From positions 1-35,883 of IMG/VR virus record IMGVR_UViG_3300033233_001247: a stretch of 35,883 nt of DNA; one strand, 5' to 3'. Positions 16,084 to 24,764 of the stretch are shown here, one piece after another (positions within the stretch are counted from its first letter, which is position 1; each line of letters begins with the position of its first letter). The notes beneath the pieces were generated by a model. The model saw only the letters and a program-made list of their open reading frames with translations, did not search any database and was not told where the DNA came from. The stretch is from a virus. Both the position numbers and the translations under genes were made by a program.

Positions 16084-17286
16084 CTAGACGAACGTCGAGA
16101 GGCTCGACGTGATCTCCGCGATCGGGGTGGAGGCGAGCGTCGACACCTGGACGAGCGCCATGGTGGTGCGGAGCACCTGGTAGATCGATACCGGGATCAC
16201 GATGCCGGCGGGGTTCTCGATCTCGTCGCCGACCACGTCGAGGCCGGGCACCGCCCGCAGCCGCGCGACCACCGCGGCGGGGTCGAACGTGTCGCCGGGC
16301 CGCAGGCTGTTGCAGACGTCGACCACCACCGCGCGCGCCATGAGGGTCGCGAGCTGGGTGTTGGCACCGGCGCGGAAACGCAGCCGCAGCGTGACCGGCA
16401 CGAGGATCACCTGCGCCACGAACACGTCGACGGAGATGCCCATCGCGCGCCACTCGTCGAGCCCGTTGAACACGGTGCGCGCGAACGCCTGCGACTGGGT
16501 GTCGTAGGTCGGGACGTCGACGCCTTGCTTGACCAGGGCGTCGGTGAACTGGTCCGTCACGACCAGGCCGGTGATCCGGTTCTGTCGGCCGACCGAGTCG
16601 ACGCCCTCGAACGCGGTGGCCTTGACGACGCCGGGCACCGATAGTGCGGCGAACTCCACCGCCGCCTTGACGCCGCCGCGGAACGCCCGCCAGAACTTGC
16701 GGATCCGCGCCCGGAAGTCGTCGTCGCGCTCGCGATCGGCGCCGCCGGCGGAGGCCGCGGCGTTGGTGACGGTGAGATCAGCCGGCTGGCCGGCGATCTG
16801 CGACACGATGGAGGTGATCTTGCCGATGCCGACGCGCTGATTGGCGCCGGCGAGCTGCGACCGGGCCTGCACGGTGATCGGACCGACCGAGCCGAGCGGG
16901 TAGGCGATGTCGTCGACGGTGATGAACTGCTTTCCGTCCGAGCTCGACAGCGATGTGCCTGCCGGGATGTTGAACGCGGTGGGCGCCGCGGCCACGGTTG
17001 AGAACTGGACGTCGACGAACGACGGGCCGGCCGGCTTGCGGAGGATGCCGTAGCGATCCCACGCGAGCTTGTCGAGCTTGATGCCGATCGCGGTGTCGAG
17101 GAAGTTGCCCTCGACGACGCTGGCGAGCTGCGCGACCACCTCGCTCCCCATGGCCGCGCCGCCCGCGATCATGTTGTTCGAGTCGCTGCCGTCGCGGGTG
17201 ACCGCGGTGAGCGCGAGATCGGTGTTGGTGTCGAGCACCTCGGCGGCGCCGATGCGGAACAGGGTGTCTTCGCGGGGCAGATCCAT
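16084..17286 (-). CDS. Baseplate J-like wedge protein
   Basis: A 400-residue baseplate assembly protein, the wedge component that contacts the inner tail tube and the fibres. Diagnostic stretches are FNIPAGTSLSSSDGKQFITV (about 100-120), the glycine-alanine stretch AASAGGADRERDDDFRARIR (about 178-197) with the D-D-x-x-R-x-R motif, and VPGVVKATAFEGVDSVGR. The length is typical for P2 gpJ-like proteins. The ATG at 17286 follows GGAG by nine bases. It is downstream of the gp25-like gene, the usual W-J order. Confidence 0.88.
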   Translation of the reverse strand: MDLPREDTLFRIGAAEVLDTNTDLALTAVTRDGSDSNNMIAGGAAMGSEVVAQLASVVEGNFLDTAIGIKLDKLAWDRYGILRKPAGPSFVDVQFSTVAAAPTAFNIPAGTSLSSSDGKQFITVDDIAYPLGSVGPITVQARSQLAGANQRVGIGKITSIVSQIAGQPADLTVTNAAASAGGADRERDDDFRARIRKFWRAFRGGVKAAVEFAALSVPGVVKATAFEGVDSVGRQNRITGLVVTDQFTDALVKQGVDVPTYDTQSQAFARTVFNGLDEWRAMGISVDVFVAQVILVPVTLRLRFRAGANTQLATLMARAVVVDVCNSLRPGDTFDPAAVVARLRAVPGLDVVGDEIENPAGIVIPVSIYQVLRTTMALVQVSTLASTPIAEITSSLSTFV

Positions 17287-17288
17287 GG

Positions 17289-18122
17289 CTAGAACTCCAC
17301 GAAGGTGCCGTCGCCACCGCGCCGGACGCCGACGTTGAACGTCACGCCGTTGCCCATCTTCGCGCGCACGCGGACGAGGACGACGTTGGTGTACAGGATG
17401 CTGACCTCGGCGCGCACGGCGGTGATGTCCGGCTCTTGGAGCACCTGATCCTCCACCTCCTTCGAGAGCTTGGCCAGATCGCCACCCTGCGGCAGCGGCT
17501 CCTTGATCAGGAACCCCACGCCGAAGTTGGGCAGGTGGCGGAACGCGCCGCGCGGCGTGGTGACCCGACGGATGACCATCTTGCGGGCGACCGCCTCGCC
17601 TTCCTCGGTGTCGTAGTCGCCGTCGCTGCCGATGACGATCGAGCCGACCAGGTGTCCGTTGGCGCCGTCGATGCGCACCGGGTTGGCGAGATCGCGCCAG
17701 CGCTGTCGGCGCACCTGATTCGGTTCGACGATCGAGCCCTCGGTGACGCCGCGGAACTCGGCGGTGTAGGGCGCGACGATCGCCGAGAGGTCGGCGGCGA
17801 GGAGCTCGTCGGACCCGACGGTGTGCACGACCGTGGCATCGCCGAGCGGCTCAAGCACCGTCAGGTTGAACTTGGTGGCCGTGGCGTCGTCCGCCATTTC
17901 CGACGAGATCACGGTGAGGATCTCGCCGCTGTCGCGCTTGACCACCGACCAGGTGACCGGGTTGAGCGCGTCGCCGATGTCGAACGCGTCGATCGCGCGC
18001 GCCGCTGCGGTGAGCTCGACGTGCACGCCGTGGGTCGAGATCGCCCACGCGCGATCGACCGACAGCGTGCCGCCGCCGCCGCCGTACGAGCCGAGGCCGT
18101 ATGCGCTCGTGCCGTAGCCCAT
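17289..18122 (-). CDS. gp25/gpW-like baseplate wedge protein
   Basis: A 277-residue protein. The C-terminal ~140 residues carry the pattern of gp25/W-like baseplate proteins: VIGSDGDYDTEEGEAVARKM, then TTPRGAFRHLPNFGVGF, then a helix and EPDITAVRAEV. The N-terminal part starts with a glycine-tyrosine-rich stretch (MGYGTSAYGLGSYGG) and a beta-sandwich. gp25 starts sheath polymerisation from the baseplate. The ATG at 18122 shares a base with the previous stop (TGATG). Upstream open frame on the same strand belongs to the shadow of the next gene. Confidence 0.75.
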   Translation of the reverse strand: MGYGTSAYGLGSYGGGGGTLSVDRAWAISTHGVHVELTAAARAIDAFDIGDALNPVTWSVVKRDSGEILTVISSEMADDATATKFNLTVLEPLGDATVVHTVGSDELLAADLSAIVAPYTAEFRGVTEGSIVEPNQVRRQRWRDLANPVRIDGANGHLVGSIVIGSDGDYDTEEGEAVARKMVIRRVTTPRGAFRHLPNFGVGFLIKEPLPQGGDLAKLSKEVEDQVLQEPDITAVRAEVSILYTNVVLVRVRAKMGNGVTFNVGVRRGGDGTFVEF

Positions 18123-19345
18123 CAGAGCTCCGCGTCCGCGGTGGCGTGCACCGCACACTGATCGCCGGCGGTCCCCGCAGCGTCGCCGGTGCCGGTGAAG
18201 TCGACGCTGTTGGCGTTGCTGTTCGCCACCGCCGTCGCCGTCATGTCGGCCGCGGCGGCGCCGGAGAGTCGGCGGATCTGCGCGCTCGCCGCGCCCGGGC
18301 TGTACGTCGTGATCGTCGTCGGTTGCGCCCGCATCGGCGGGTTGTAACGCCACGTGATGAACCCGGCCAGCGCCGTCGCGCCGGCCTTGGCGACGAGTCC
18401 GGTGACCGCACCGCCGCCGATGCCGGCGTTCTGCGCCGGGTTGGTGTCGGGCAGGAATGTCTTCTGATAGAAGCGCTGGACGCGGCTGAACGCGTCGGAG
18501 ACGTCGCCAGGCTGCCAGTCGTTGATCTCCTCGCCGTCGCACAGCGAGGCCGCGGTCATGGCGAGGCCGCCGTTGGCCGCGTTGATCTGGGTGTCGGAGA
18601 ACATCACCACGATCAGGTTCTTGAAGTCGCCCGGCAGCGTCGTCACGAACCCGTACCGGGTCCATGCGGAAGTGAGGGTGCAGGTGAGTGCGTTGCCGGT
18701 GATCGTACCGCCGTCGCCAACCTGCACCGGCGAGCTGCGCGGCGCCGAGAAGGACAGGTTGGTGCCGAACGTCGGATCGGCGCTCGCCCCGTTGAACGCG
18801 GAGATGAACGTCGCCGGGATGGTGTCGATCGTGCCGGCGCTCGTGAGGTACAGGAGCCCGAGCCGCCACACGTTCGACGTGGTCACCTGGCGCGCCCAGA
18901 CCTGGAGTCGCACCGCGCGACCGCGGAGCGACTGCGCCTCGGTGCCCTCGAGCACCTGCGAGACACAGATCTTTCCTGCCGCGGTGATCTTGGTCCACTC
19001 GCCGTAGTGCCGGCCGAGGAGCTTGGACTCCGCGGCCGATGACGTGTCGACGCGTCGATACTGGATCGACGCGTTCTCGTTGGTGACGCCCCAGCCATCG
19101 GCGCCGGCGATCGATCGGCCGGTCAGGTTCGAGTACGTCGTGAGCGTGCCGGGCACCTGGCGCTGTGCGAACCAAAAGCCGCTGTTGCGGATCCGGTTGA
19201 AGCGCGCGGCGTCGGCCATGAGGCTCGTGACACCGCTCGCGCTCAGGTGCCGCGGACGCTGGCCATCGGTGTCGAGGTAAACGCTCCCCTTCCCCGAGGC
19301 CGGGTTGCTCGGTGCCGCCGTTCCTGTGAGGACGATGCGCGACAT
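18122..19345 (-). CDS. Tail fibre / receptor-binding-like protein
   Basis: A 407-residue protein. It begins with a short repeat-like attachment segment (NPASGKGSVYLDTDGQR) seen at the start of many phage tip proteins. It continues into a carbohydrate-binding-like beta-sandwich with RNSGFWFAQRQ, ADGWGVTNENA and YRRVDTSS, patterns common in tail fibre domains. The C-terminus has ADAFSRVQRFYQ-type features usual in such fibres. It probably contributes to host binding. There is no enzymatic motif. It lies between the collagen-like fibre cluster and the gp25-like gene. Confidence 0.68.
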   Translation of the reverse strand: MSRIVLTGTAAPSNPASGKGSVYLDTDGQRPRHLSASGVTSLMADAARFNRIRNSGFWFAQRQVPGTLTTYSNLTGRSIAGADGWGVTNENASIQYRRVDTSSAAESKLLGRHYGEWTKITAAGKICVSQVLEGTEAQSLRGRAVRLQVWARQVTTSNVWRLGLLYLTSAGTIDTIPATFISAFNGASADPTFGTNLSFSAPRSSPVQVGDGGTITGNALTCTLTSAWTRYGFVTTLPGDFKNLIVVMFSDTQINAANGGLAMTAASLCDGEEINDWQPGDVSDAFSRVQRFYQKTFLPDTNPAQNAGIGGGAVTGLVAKAGATALAGFITWRYNPPMRAQPTTITTYSPGAASAQIRRLSGAAAADMTATAVANSNANSVDFTGTGDAAGTAGDQCAVHATADAEL

Positions 19346-19353
19346 CGTCTAGC

Positions 19354-19722
19354 TCAGGCGACGCCGATCTCGCCCTCGCCCTCGATCGACAGGCTCGTCG
19401 CGGCGGACGCGCCGCCGACGAGGAAGTCGGCCGGATCGAGGAGCAGCGCGCCGTACCAGTCGACGTAGTTGTTGGCCGGGACGCTGAGCCCCTGGCCGAT
19501 GACCTCGGTGCCGGCGACGTTGCCGCCGGTGGCTCCGAGCCAGAACGAGCAGGTGACCGCGCCGGCGGTCTTGTTCACGATGCGGATGTGCCGCAGGAGG
19601 ATGCGTTGGCCGGCGGCGCCGGCGTTCACACCGCCCGACGCCGCGGGGGGGTTGAGGATGTTCGTGGTGAGCGTGTTGCTCAGCGCGACGGGGCCGAATC
19701 GGAATGCCTTGTTCGATGCCAC
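19354..19722 (-). CDS. Small virion-associated beta protein
   Basis: A 122-residue, mostly beta protein starting at a GTG preceded by AAGGAG at six bases. It has a repeated pattern of strands (ILLRHIRIVNKTAGAVTCSF, SVPANNYVDWYGALLL) resembling the small jelly-roll-type proteins often found near tail fibre genes. It could be a fibre tip, head or fibre decoration, or chaperone. No specific family can be named. Confidence 0.65.
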   Translation of the reverse strand: MASNKAFRFGPVALSNTLTTNILNPPAASGGVNAGAAGQRILLRHIRIVNKTAGAVTCSFWLGATGGNVAGTEVIGQGLSVPANNYVDWYGALLLDPADFLVGGASAATSLSIEGEGEIGVA

Positions 19723-19736
19723 GGTGGTCTCCTTGC

Positions 19737-21020
19737 TCAGCCGATCTCGAACACGGCCTCGACACCAGCCTCGAGCTGGTAGCCGGCCGCGATCTCGTAG
19801 TAGTCCGGCGCGTAGGCGCCGTTGCTGTCGGGGATCAGCACGTCGCTCGTCTGGACGAGCAGGTTGCTGAACATGGTGGGGAGCGGCGTCATCGGGCCTG
19901 GCCGGCCATCGACGCCATCCTCGCCGTCGATGCCGGGCGGCCCCATCGGACCCTGCGGACCGATCGCGCCGCTCGAGCCGGCCGCGCCCGCCGGGCCAGG
20001 CGGACCGATCGCGCCGTCCTCGCCGTCGACGCCGTCGAGGCCCTGCGGACCTGTCGGGCCGGCCACGCCTTGCGGCCCCGTGTTTCCGATCGGCCCCTGC
20101 AACCCTTGCGGGCCGGGCGGGCCGTCGTTGCCGTCCGCGCCATCGGCGCCGTCGAGGCCCATCGGCCCGACGGGGCCAGCCACGCCTTGCGGCCCCGTGT
20201 TTCCGATCGGCCCCTGCGCGCCAGCGACGCCAGGCGGGCCGTCGTTGCCGTCCGCGCCATCCGCGCCGTCCATGCCCTGCGGGCCGGCAGGACCGGCGAC
20301 GCCCTGCGGTCCGGTGTTGCCGATCGGGCCCTGCGGTCCGGTGGGCCCCGGCGGCCCGTCGTTGCCGTCCGCGCCGTCGAGGCCATCCATCCCCTGCGCG
20401 CCCGCGGCGCCAGCGACGCCCTGCGGTCCGGTGTTGCCGATCGGACCCTGCGGACCCACCGGCCCCGGAGGTCCGTCGTTGCCGTCGGCGCCATCGATCC
20501 CGTCCATGCCCTGCGCGCCTGCCGGACCGGCGACGCCCTGCGCGCCGGTGTTGCCCTGGATCCCCTGGACGCCCTGCGGGCCAGGCGGCCCATCATTGCC
20601 GTCCGCGCCGTCGGCGCCGTCGATCCCGGGCACGCCTTGCGGACCCGTGAGCCCCTGCGGGCCGGAGCCACCGGTGGCGCCTTGCGGGCCCTGGGGTCCG
20701 GGCGGGCCGAGCTCGCCGTCGACGCCGTCGACGCCATCCATGCCGGCGGGACCTGGCGGGCCCGCTGCGCCGGTAGCTCCGTTCGCACCGCTCGCGCCGA
20801 CCGGCCCCGGCGGACCGAGCGGGCCCATCGGCCCCTCCTCGCCGTCGACGCCGGGCGGACCCATCGGGCCGACGCCGCCCGACACGGTCGCGTTGATGTA
20901 GTTGGCGAGAACCTCGGCGATGATGTCCCACGTCGAGCTCGTGCCCGCGTTCCACACGCGGCCGGCCACCTTGTAGGCGGTCTCCATCTGCGACGCGAGA
21001 TCGTGGGGGATGAGCGACAT
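19737..21020 (-). CDS. Collagen-like tail fibre protein
   Basis: A 427-residue fibre. Residues 1-50 are a non-repetitive helix-rich base ([17 protein letters not shown]...). From about residue 50 to 375 it is an almost unbroken run of Gly-X-Y triplets, which form a collagen triple helix. The last ~50 residues ([12 protein letters not shown]...) form a globular tip for trimer registration or receptor contact. Five successive units of 39 residues (13 triplets) repeat within it, each with acidic GMDG-DGADGND blocks and a QGVAG segment. Collagen-like fibres are known in phages. The gene starts two bases after the spike stop. Confidence 0.9.
   Translation of the reverse strand: MSLIPHDLASQMETAYKVAGRVWNAGTSSTWDIIAEVLANYINATVSGGVGPMGPPGVDGEEGPMGPLGPPGPVGASGANGATGAAGPPGPAGMDGVDGVDGELGPPGPQGPQGATGGSGPQGLTGPQGVPGIDGADGADGNDGPPGPQGVQGIQGNTGAQGVAGPAGAQGMDGIDGADGNDGPPGPVGPQGPIGNTGPQGVAGAAGAQGMDGLDGADGNDGPPGPTGPQGPIGNTGPQGVAGPAGPQGMDGADGADGNDGPPGVAGAQGPIGNTGPQGVAGPVGPMGLDGADGADGNDGPPGPQGLQGPIGNTGPQGVAGPTGPQGLDGVDGEDGAIGPPGPAGAAGSSGAIGPQGPMGPPGIDGEDGVDGRPGPMTPLPTMFSNLLVQTSDVLIPDSNGAYAPDYYEIAAGYQLEAGVEAVFEIG
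20016..20600 (-). repeat. Five 117-bp tandem repeats in the collagen-like gene
   Basis: Five direct repeats with an exact period of 117 bases (39 codons) are visible from the recurring GND codons at 20600, 20483, 20366, 20249 and 20132. Two adjacent units share a 39-base identical block (20062-20100 and 20179-20217). Others share a nearly identical block (from 20296 and from 20413). This suggests recent duplication or gene conversion, and probable variation in copy number. Confidence 0.9.
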
Positions 21021-21022
21021 GA

Positions 21023-21604
21023 TCAGCCGGTGCTCGGAAGGCCCTTGAGCGCCTGCACCCGCGTGCTGGCGTTGGTGAGTGCAGCGTACGTGAGACCGCT
21101 AAACGGATCTATCCCCTCGCCCTGGACGACGCCCGAATGTCCGGTGTGGAGAGGATCGAGATCCGGCGAGCCGAGCAGGATCCGGCCGTTGTCGCGCGCG
21201 TCGATCACGACGTCGCCACCGCCGGCGACGATCACGCGGCAGGTCGCGCCCGGGCGGACGACGATCACCACGTCGGTCGGGTGCTCGAGCACGTCGGTCG
21301 GCACCGCCTGGCCCCCGTCCCACGCCATGCCGACGACGACGGCGCCGAGGCCGTGGTCGCCGCCGACGTACATGATCGCGACCCAGTCGTCGACCGCGTA
21401 GGGGAAGTGCGCGCCGTAGCCGTCGCCGCCGTAGGGCGTCGCCGCCTTGGCCATCTCGCGGTTGCCATCGTCGAGCTCGACCTCGACCAGGTGGCCGGTG
21501 GTGTCCACCACGACCTTGGTCACCACGCCGTGGGCGGTCCAGCTCCGGGGATCGATGCCGGGGAAGCCGAGGGCAGCGCCGGCGCGTTGCGCGTCGAGGC
21601 CCAC
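21023..21604 (-). CDS. Baseplate spike / gpV-like assembly protein
   Basis: A 193-residue protein with a probable OB-fold of the gpV/gp45 spike family: [20 protein letters not shown], then [20 protein letters not shown] and [20 protein letters not shown]. It forms or precedes the membrane-puncturing spike at the tail tip. After the OB-fold a beta-rich segment ([20 protein letters not shown]) may form the start of a triple-stranded beta-helix. It starts at a GTG that shares a base with the hub stop (TAGTG). Confidence 0.75.
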   Translation of the reverse strand: MGLDAQRAGAALGFPGIDPRSWTAHGVVTKVVVDTTGHLVEVELDDGNREMAKAATPYGGDGYGAHFPYAVDDWVAIMYVGGDHGLGAVVVGMAWDGGQAVPTDVLEHPTDVVIVVRPGATCRVIVAGGGDVVIDARDNGRILLGSPDLDPLHTGHSGVVQGEGIDPFSGLTYAALTNASTRVQALKGLPSTG

Positions 21605-23622
21605 TAGAAGTTCCTTCCGACGTTGTCGCGCTGCGCGCCGGCGGTAGCCGCGCGCTCGCGGCGGGTGGTGTCGCGGACGTACTCGCGCACCTCGCTGGGC
21701 GTCATGTTGCCGAGGTCGGGCGGCGATCGCTCACCGCCCGACGCCGAGCCGAACCCGCCGGCGGTGGCCTTGCCGACCGAGACCCGGCCGCGCGCCTTGC
21801 GCTTGCGATCCTCGGCGCGGCTCTTGGCGCTCGCCCGCCGCTTGCCGCGCGGCTGCCGACGCTCCTCGTTCGGGTCGGCGGCGTGGCGCGCCACGATGTA
21901 GTTCTGGAACTCGAGGCCGACCTTGACGCCGCTCTCGGTGCCGCCCCAGTCGTAAGTGACCTTGGAGACGCGGAACATGTCGAGCACGCCGACCGCCGCG
22001 CCTCGGTTGGCGGTGACGATCGCGCGGGCGGCGTCGAGGTCGCCGATCCGCGCGTACACCTCCGACACCTCGGCCTGGAAGGTCTTGGAGCTCAGCGGCG
22101 TCGTGCGGTCGTTGTCGACCACGATCTCGATCGCGTTGGTGGGCCGGAGCCGCAGCATGTCGGGATCGGCGTTGTCGCCGCCGAACGACGCGAGCTCGTA
22201 GGTCTCGGCGCTGCCGCCGATCTCCCCGCGCCCGATCTCCTCGTACACGTCGCGCGCCACCTCGACGAGGCGGCGCGGGTCGCGGATGTTGGCCATCGGC
22301 ACGCGGAGGATGTCGTTGGAGTTTTTCGACTGCGCGGCCACCGTTGCGGTCGGCGGCCACAGCCCGCGCGGGTAGCGCGCTGTGCCCTTGGCCTGATCGT
22401 CGAAGCCGATCGCCTCGACGGCGGGGACGGTGACGCCGCCGAACTTGCGAGCGAACGAGAGCTTCTTGACGTTGCGGCCCCAGACCAGGCGGCGGAGCGA
22501 GAGCTGGTCCTCGCCGACGAACCGCGGCGACGCGAACGGCGACTCGCTGGTGTCGATCGCGGTGTCGAAGATCGACCTCGCCGGACGGATCCAGATCGTC
22601 GAGCCCTCGAAGTAGGGGATCGCGCCGAGCAGGTTGCAGAAGTTGGTGATCAGGTCCCAGTAGCTCGGCTTGCTGCCGCTCGCGCCGCCGCCGCCCGCGC
22701 CGGACTGCGGCGAGCTGCCGGACGAGCCGAGCTTGACGCGGGTGAAGCCCTTGACGTCGCCGGGCGACGGCACGACGCCGTTGGCCCACTCGCTCTCGAC
22801 GGTGAGGACGTCGACGGCGATGCTCACGTCGTAGGGGATGGTCGCGATCAGGTCGGCGATCACGCGGTGGATCGGCCTGGTGAGGTCGATCTTGTCGAGC
22901 ACGTTGGCGGGCGGCTTGCCGTCGAGGAAGATCCCGCGGATGTCGCGACCCTCGATGGTCACCCACGAGCCGGTGTCGTCGTGGTCGACGGTCCAGGTGT
23001 CGGCCGAGCCGTAGAAGAGGAGCGTCTGATCGCGCGGTGCTGGGTTGCCGGTGCGCGGATCCAGGAGCCCGCTGCGGGTGCGGAGGAGCGAGCGCGAGCG
23101 CCCGCCGGCGTCGACCTTGCCGCCCATGCCAGCGCTGTAGTCGCCCATCGACACGCAGCCGAGGTGGACCTCGACGCCCAGCGCGCGGACGAGCCGGGGG
23201 TCGATTGGGATGTCGCGGTAGTCGAGGATCAGGTTGAACGTCGCCGCCTGGCGCGGGTGCGGCAGCACGAACGATCCGCGCTTGGGCACGCGGTCGAGCA
23301 CGACGGTCAGCTTGTCGCCGCCGTAGGTGAGCGGCGCGAGGCTGCGCCCGCCGGTGTCCTCGACCGTCTGATCCGACACGAACGACTGAGTGACCAGGTT
23401 GCCCGCCGCGTCGAACCCCTCGCTCTGGATCGTGCCGACGCGGATCCGCGGGCGGAACTGCCGGCCGAGTTTGCCGCCGGTGCGGAGCCCGAGCTCGCCG
23501 GTCTCGGTGGCGCGCTGGAGGTCGCCAGGGTTCTCGGCGACCTGGATCGCCTCGTCGTAGCGGATCGTGAAGTTGACGACGCACTGCGGGTTGTATCCCA
23601 GGCTGGCCGCGACGCCGCTCAT
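21604..23622 (-). CDS. Baseplate hub protein (late control D / gp27-like) with basic C-terminal tail
   Basis: A 672-residue protein. It resembles the hub that joins the tail tube to the spike: YRDIPIDPRLVRALGVEV, then WTVDHDDTGSWVTIEGRDI and GIFLDGKPPANVLDKI, then a long mixed beta region. Late-control-D relatives show the same order. The last ~90 residues are unusual. A lysine- and arginine-rich stretch (RRQPRGKRRASAKSRAEDRK) is followed by a glycine-serine linker and a helix. The start ATG at 23622 overlaps the LysM gene stop (ATGA). The longer frame upstream lies over the LysM gene and is a shadow. Confidence 0.75.
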   Translation of the reverse strand: MSGVAASLGYNPQCVVNFTIRYDEAIQVAENPGDLQRATETGELGLRTGGKLGRQFRPRIRVGTIQSEGFDAAGNLVTQSFVSDQTVEDTGGRSLAPLTYGGDKLTVVLDRVPKRGSFVLPHPRQAATFNLILDYRDIPIDPRLVRALGVEVHLGCVSMGDYSAGMGGKVDAGGRSRSLLRTRSGLLDPRTGNPAPRDQTLLFYGSADTWTVDHDDTGSWVTIEGRDIRGIFLDGKPPANVLDKIDLTRPIHRVIADLIATIPYDVSIAVDVLTVESEWANGVVPSPGDVKGFTRVKLGSSGSSPQSGAGGGGASGSKPSYWDLITNFCNLLGAIPYFEGSTIWIRPARSIFDTAIDTSESPFASPRFVGEDQLSLRRLVWGRNVKKLSFARKFGGVTVPAVEAIGFDDQAKGTARYPRGLWPPTATVAAQSKNSNDILRVPMANIRDPRRLVEVARDVYEEIGRGEIGGSAETYELASFGGDNADPDMLRLRPTNAIEIVVDNDRTTPLSSKTFQAEVSEVYARIGDLDAARAIVTANRGAAVGVLDMFRVSKVTYDWGGTESGVKVGLEFQNYIVARHAADPNEERRQPRGKRRASAKSRAEDRKRKARGRVSVGKATAGGFGSASGGERSPPDLGNMTPSEVREYVRDTTRRERAATAGAQRDNVGRNF

Positions 23623-24764
23623 CGCTGCGCCCCGAGCGCGGGGATGATCACGACGTCGCCGGGCCCGACGGTCGACGACGTCAGCCCGTTGTAGCGGCGG
23701 ATCGCGTCCCAGTCGCTCGCGTTGCCGTAGTAGCGGCGGGCGAACGTCCGCAGATCGTCGCCTTCGCGCACCACCACGACGTCCAGGACGTCCTCCTCGA
23801 TTGCGGCGAGCGCGGCCCGCCGACGCTGCGCGGACTCCTGGCGCAGCGCTCGAGCGGCGCGCGAGGCCCGGCGCTGGCCGCACTCGATCGAGATCTGCAC
23901 CGCCGGCGAGACGACGGTGAGATCGTCGACCTCGTCGCCCAGCGCGATCGCGCCCGACACGTGGCTGTCGATCTCGAGCGCGAGCTCGTCGGCCTGCTCG
24001 TGGAGGATCGACATCGTCGCCAGTGCCCGCCGCGTGGTCTCGAGCGGCGCGGTGACGCCGTCGAGCGACGCCCGCACCGCGTCGGCGGACTGCGAGATCG
24101 ACGCCTGGAGGTCGGCGATTCCGCGGTCGATCGACTCGAGGAACGTGGGGTCGAGCGAGTCGACCGCCTCGAACGAGAGCGCCTCGGTGGCGGTGTCGAG
24201 CTTGGCGGCGAGCGCCGCCGTCGACCGCGCGTTGTCGGCCGAGGTCGGCGACGGCAGCGCCTCGGCGCCCTCATCCTGGCCGATCCAGTCGAACTGGATC
24301 TCCCAATGACAGTCGTTCTCGGTGTCCCACTCCTGGTTGAACTCGATGATCCGGCCGATGCGCACGAGGTGCCAGAGCGACACCCGCACCGGCATGCCAC
24401 GGACCCGCATGTCGTCGACCAGCTTGCAGAGCTCGGCGACGCTGGCGATCGCGTTGTCGGACACGCTGATCGCCTCGTACCCGTCGATCATCTCCGAGGT
24501 CGCCGACGACACCGACGCCATCGCCAGGGTGCCCGACGATCGGTCGCCGAGGAATCGATCGTTCCATTCGCCCTTGAGCGTGCTGGGGAGCTCCTCGGCG
24601 CCGAGCGCTTGCTGGCCGCTGTTCGGGGATCCCGGGTAGCTCGTGTGGACGACGTTGTGCTTGCCGCCGACCTTGAACGGCCGCTCGCAGATCGCGCGAT
24701 CGCGTAGCGACAGCACGCGCTCGTCTCCGGCGAGCTCGCGGATCTCGAGGGTCCCGCCGCTCAC
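23619..24764 (-). CDS. LysM-domain tail/baseplate protein
   Basis: A 381-residue protein from a GTG overlapping the tape measure stop (GTGA). The C-terminal ~50 residues are a LysM-like domain (VREGDDLRTFARRYYG...WDAIRRYNG...VGPGDVVIIPA), which in phages often attaches baseplate components or contacts peptidoglycan, as in XkdP and gp53-like proteins. The central part is a helical coil (about 200-320), and the N-terminal ~170 residues are beta-rich. The longer open frame over the tape measure gene has a shadow composition and is excluded. Confidence 0.8.
   Translation of the reverse strand: MSGGTLEIRELAGDERVLSLRDRAICERPFKVGGKHNVVHTSYPGSPNSGQQALGAEELPSTLKGEWNDRFLGDRSSGTLAMASVSSATSEMIDGYEAISVSDNAIASVAELCKLVDDMRVRGMPVRVSLWHLVRIGRIIEFNQEWDTENDCHWEIQFDWIGQDEGAEALPSPTSADNARSTAALAAKLDTATEALSFEAVDSLDPTFLESIDRGIADLQASISQSADAVRASLDGVTAPLETTRRALATMSILHEQADELALEIDSHVSGAIALGDEVDDLTVVSPAVQISIECGQRRASRAARALRQESAQRRRAALAAIEEDVLDVVVVREGDDLRTFARRYYGNASDWDAIRRYNGLTSSTVGPGDVVIIPALGAQR

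Noticed and set aside
20016-20600. Possible CRISPR-like array
   Set aside because: The 117-bp repeats are coding collagen units without separate unique spacers.
19822-20901. Long plus-strand reading frame opposite the collagen-like gene (359 residues of GPCGP/PSAPS repeats)
   Set aside because: It is the exact antisense reading of the Gly-X-Y repeat. The repetitive GC-rich DNA keeps the other strand open by chance, and gene order and starts support the minus-strand fibre.
10412-21020. A diversity-generating retroelement acting on tail fibre genes
   Set aside because: There is no reverse transcriptase in the window and no template/variable repeat pair visible near the fibre genes.
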